Both the position numbers and the translations under genes were made by a program. From Chitinophagaceae bacterium (lineage in GTDB: Bacteria; Bacteroidota; Bacteroidia; Chitinophagales; Chitinophagaceae): DNA of 64,000 nt. The stretch covers positions 1 to 64,000 of the forward strand of contig JAFKGR010000012.1 in the NCBI GenBank assembly GCA_017307735.1, read 5' to 3'. Shown here one piece after another: positions 63,785 to 64,000 of this stretch (position 1 is the first letter of the stretch; the number at the start of each line of letters is the position of its first letter). Below the pieces are notes generated by a model. That model did no database searches. It was not told the origin of the DNA and saw only the letters and a program-made list of their open reading frames with translations.

Positions 63785-64000
63785 AAACAGAAATTGTAAA
63801 TTTTTGTTTCCGGATATTGAGAAGATGAATAAATGATATCCGTTTCCGGAACTGAATGACCGCTATGAAAGGTCTGAAAAATCATTGAATTAACCAATGA
63901 TCTGAATTGTGATTTCAGAAGTAGATTTTAAAAAAAATAACATAACTCAAACAGATAAATCAGTTTTCATTCAGTTTATTCTACAAGCTTTGTGTTATGT
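63785..64000. other. window end, nothing recognised
   Basis: AT-rich non-coding sequence, with an imperfect GGATAT/ATATCC repeat just after the GH53 gene. No gene visible. Confidence 0.4.

Noticed and set aside
1..64000. CRISPR arrays, defence islands or prophage
   Set aside because: No regular direct repeats, no cas, restriction or phage structural genes were seen. The repeats found are single palindromes or two-copy elements.

Overview
The window is a stretch of chromosome from a member of the Bacteroidota, most likely near Chitinophagaceae/Sphingobacteriales. The evidence is an AT-rich background, Bacteroidota-type promoters (TAnnTTTG -7 boxes, sometimes with an upstream TTG) and families typical of the phylum: DUF4836, DUF4199, DUF2027-Smr, DUF1573, DUF4136, long NusB, DUF2807, and the bifunctional-nuclease + UVR protein. 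It carries mostly housekeeping genes in short operons. I saw no rRNA, tRNA, prophage, complete IS or CRISPR array. The one RNA gene recognised is rnpB (24.5-24.9 kb, minus strand).

Layout. 0.5-6.7 kb: a TylF-like methyltransferase, a UBP-type zinc finger and a pair of exported amidohydrolases. 6.7-13.7 kb: deoC, a SPOR-like protein, an M20 amidohydrolase, malic enzyme with a PTA-like tail, and mlaE-mlaF lipid transport. 13.8-18.8 kb (minus): an FtsE/FtsX-like ABC pair, a DUF4836 lipoprotein and hisS. 19-24.4 kb: a small membrane protein, a PstS-like lipoprotein and a TPR protein, then nusB-DUF1573-yajC-coaE. 24.5-29.1 kb (minus): rnpB, Smr protein, amino-acid permease, lpxB. 29.3-32.6 kb: XRE-S24 regulator, ssb, two envelope proteins, DUF983. 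32.7-39.5 kb (minus): a tight operon (dihydroorotase homologue, DUF4199, GT2, GT4), then guaA with a periplasmic-binding-protein-like gene. 39.5-46.8 kb: an accessory-looking stretch with a DUF2807 lipoprotein, an amino-acid permease broken by one in-frame stop, a TetR regulator divergent from a dedA/PepSY-like/zinc-ribbon/terC operon, a decayed secreted-protein gene and a haem-binding protein. 47-55 kb: glucan phosphorylase-like protein divergent from pfkA-pyk, then pyrB-coaD-thioesterase, a NUDIX hydrolase and pyrE. 55.6-63.8 kb: LEA14-like lipoprotein, an AT-rich gap with a candidate small-peptide transcript, a BFN nuclease, etfA/etfB, tilS, rhomboid, rlmH and a GH53 galactanase.

How the genes work together. 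pfkA and pyk are glycolytic and sit back to back with the glucan phosphorylase-like gene, suggesting storage-glucan breakdown feeding glycolysis. pyrB, pyrE and a dihydroorotase homologue belong to pyrimidine synthesis, but the homologue lacks every metal ligand I could place and looks like a PyrC'-type scaffold. lpxB, mlaEF, the ABC pair and the glycosyltransferases serve the outer envelope.

Most worth a second look: (i) proteins whose catalytic residues are replaced while the fold is kept (PyrC-like, two amidohydrolase domains, glucan phosphorylase); (ii) an rnpB with short palindromic GC-rich hairpins in its arms; (iii) a self-contained small transcription unit at 56.87-57.32 kb with a 41-codon ORF; (iv) three genes with a -7 box exactly four bases before the ATG, suggesting leaderless mRNAs; (v) in-frame nonsense codons clustered at 40-46.3 kb. 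I did not find a clearly new multi-gene defence or mobile system.
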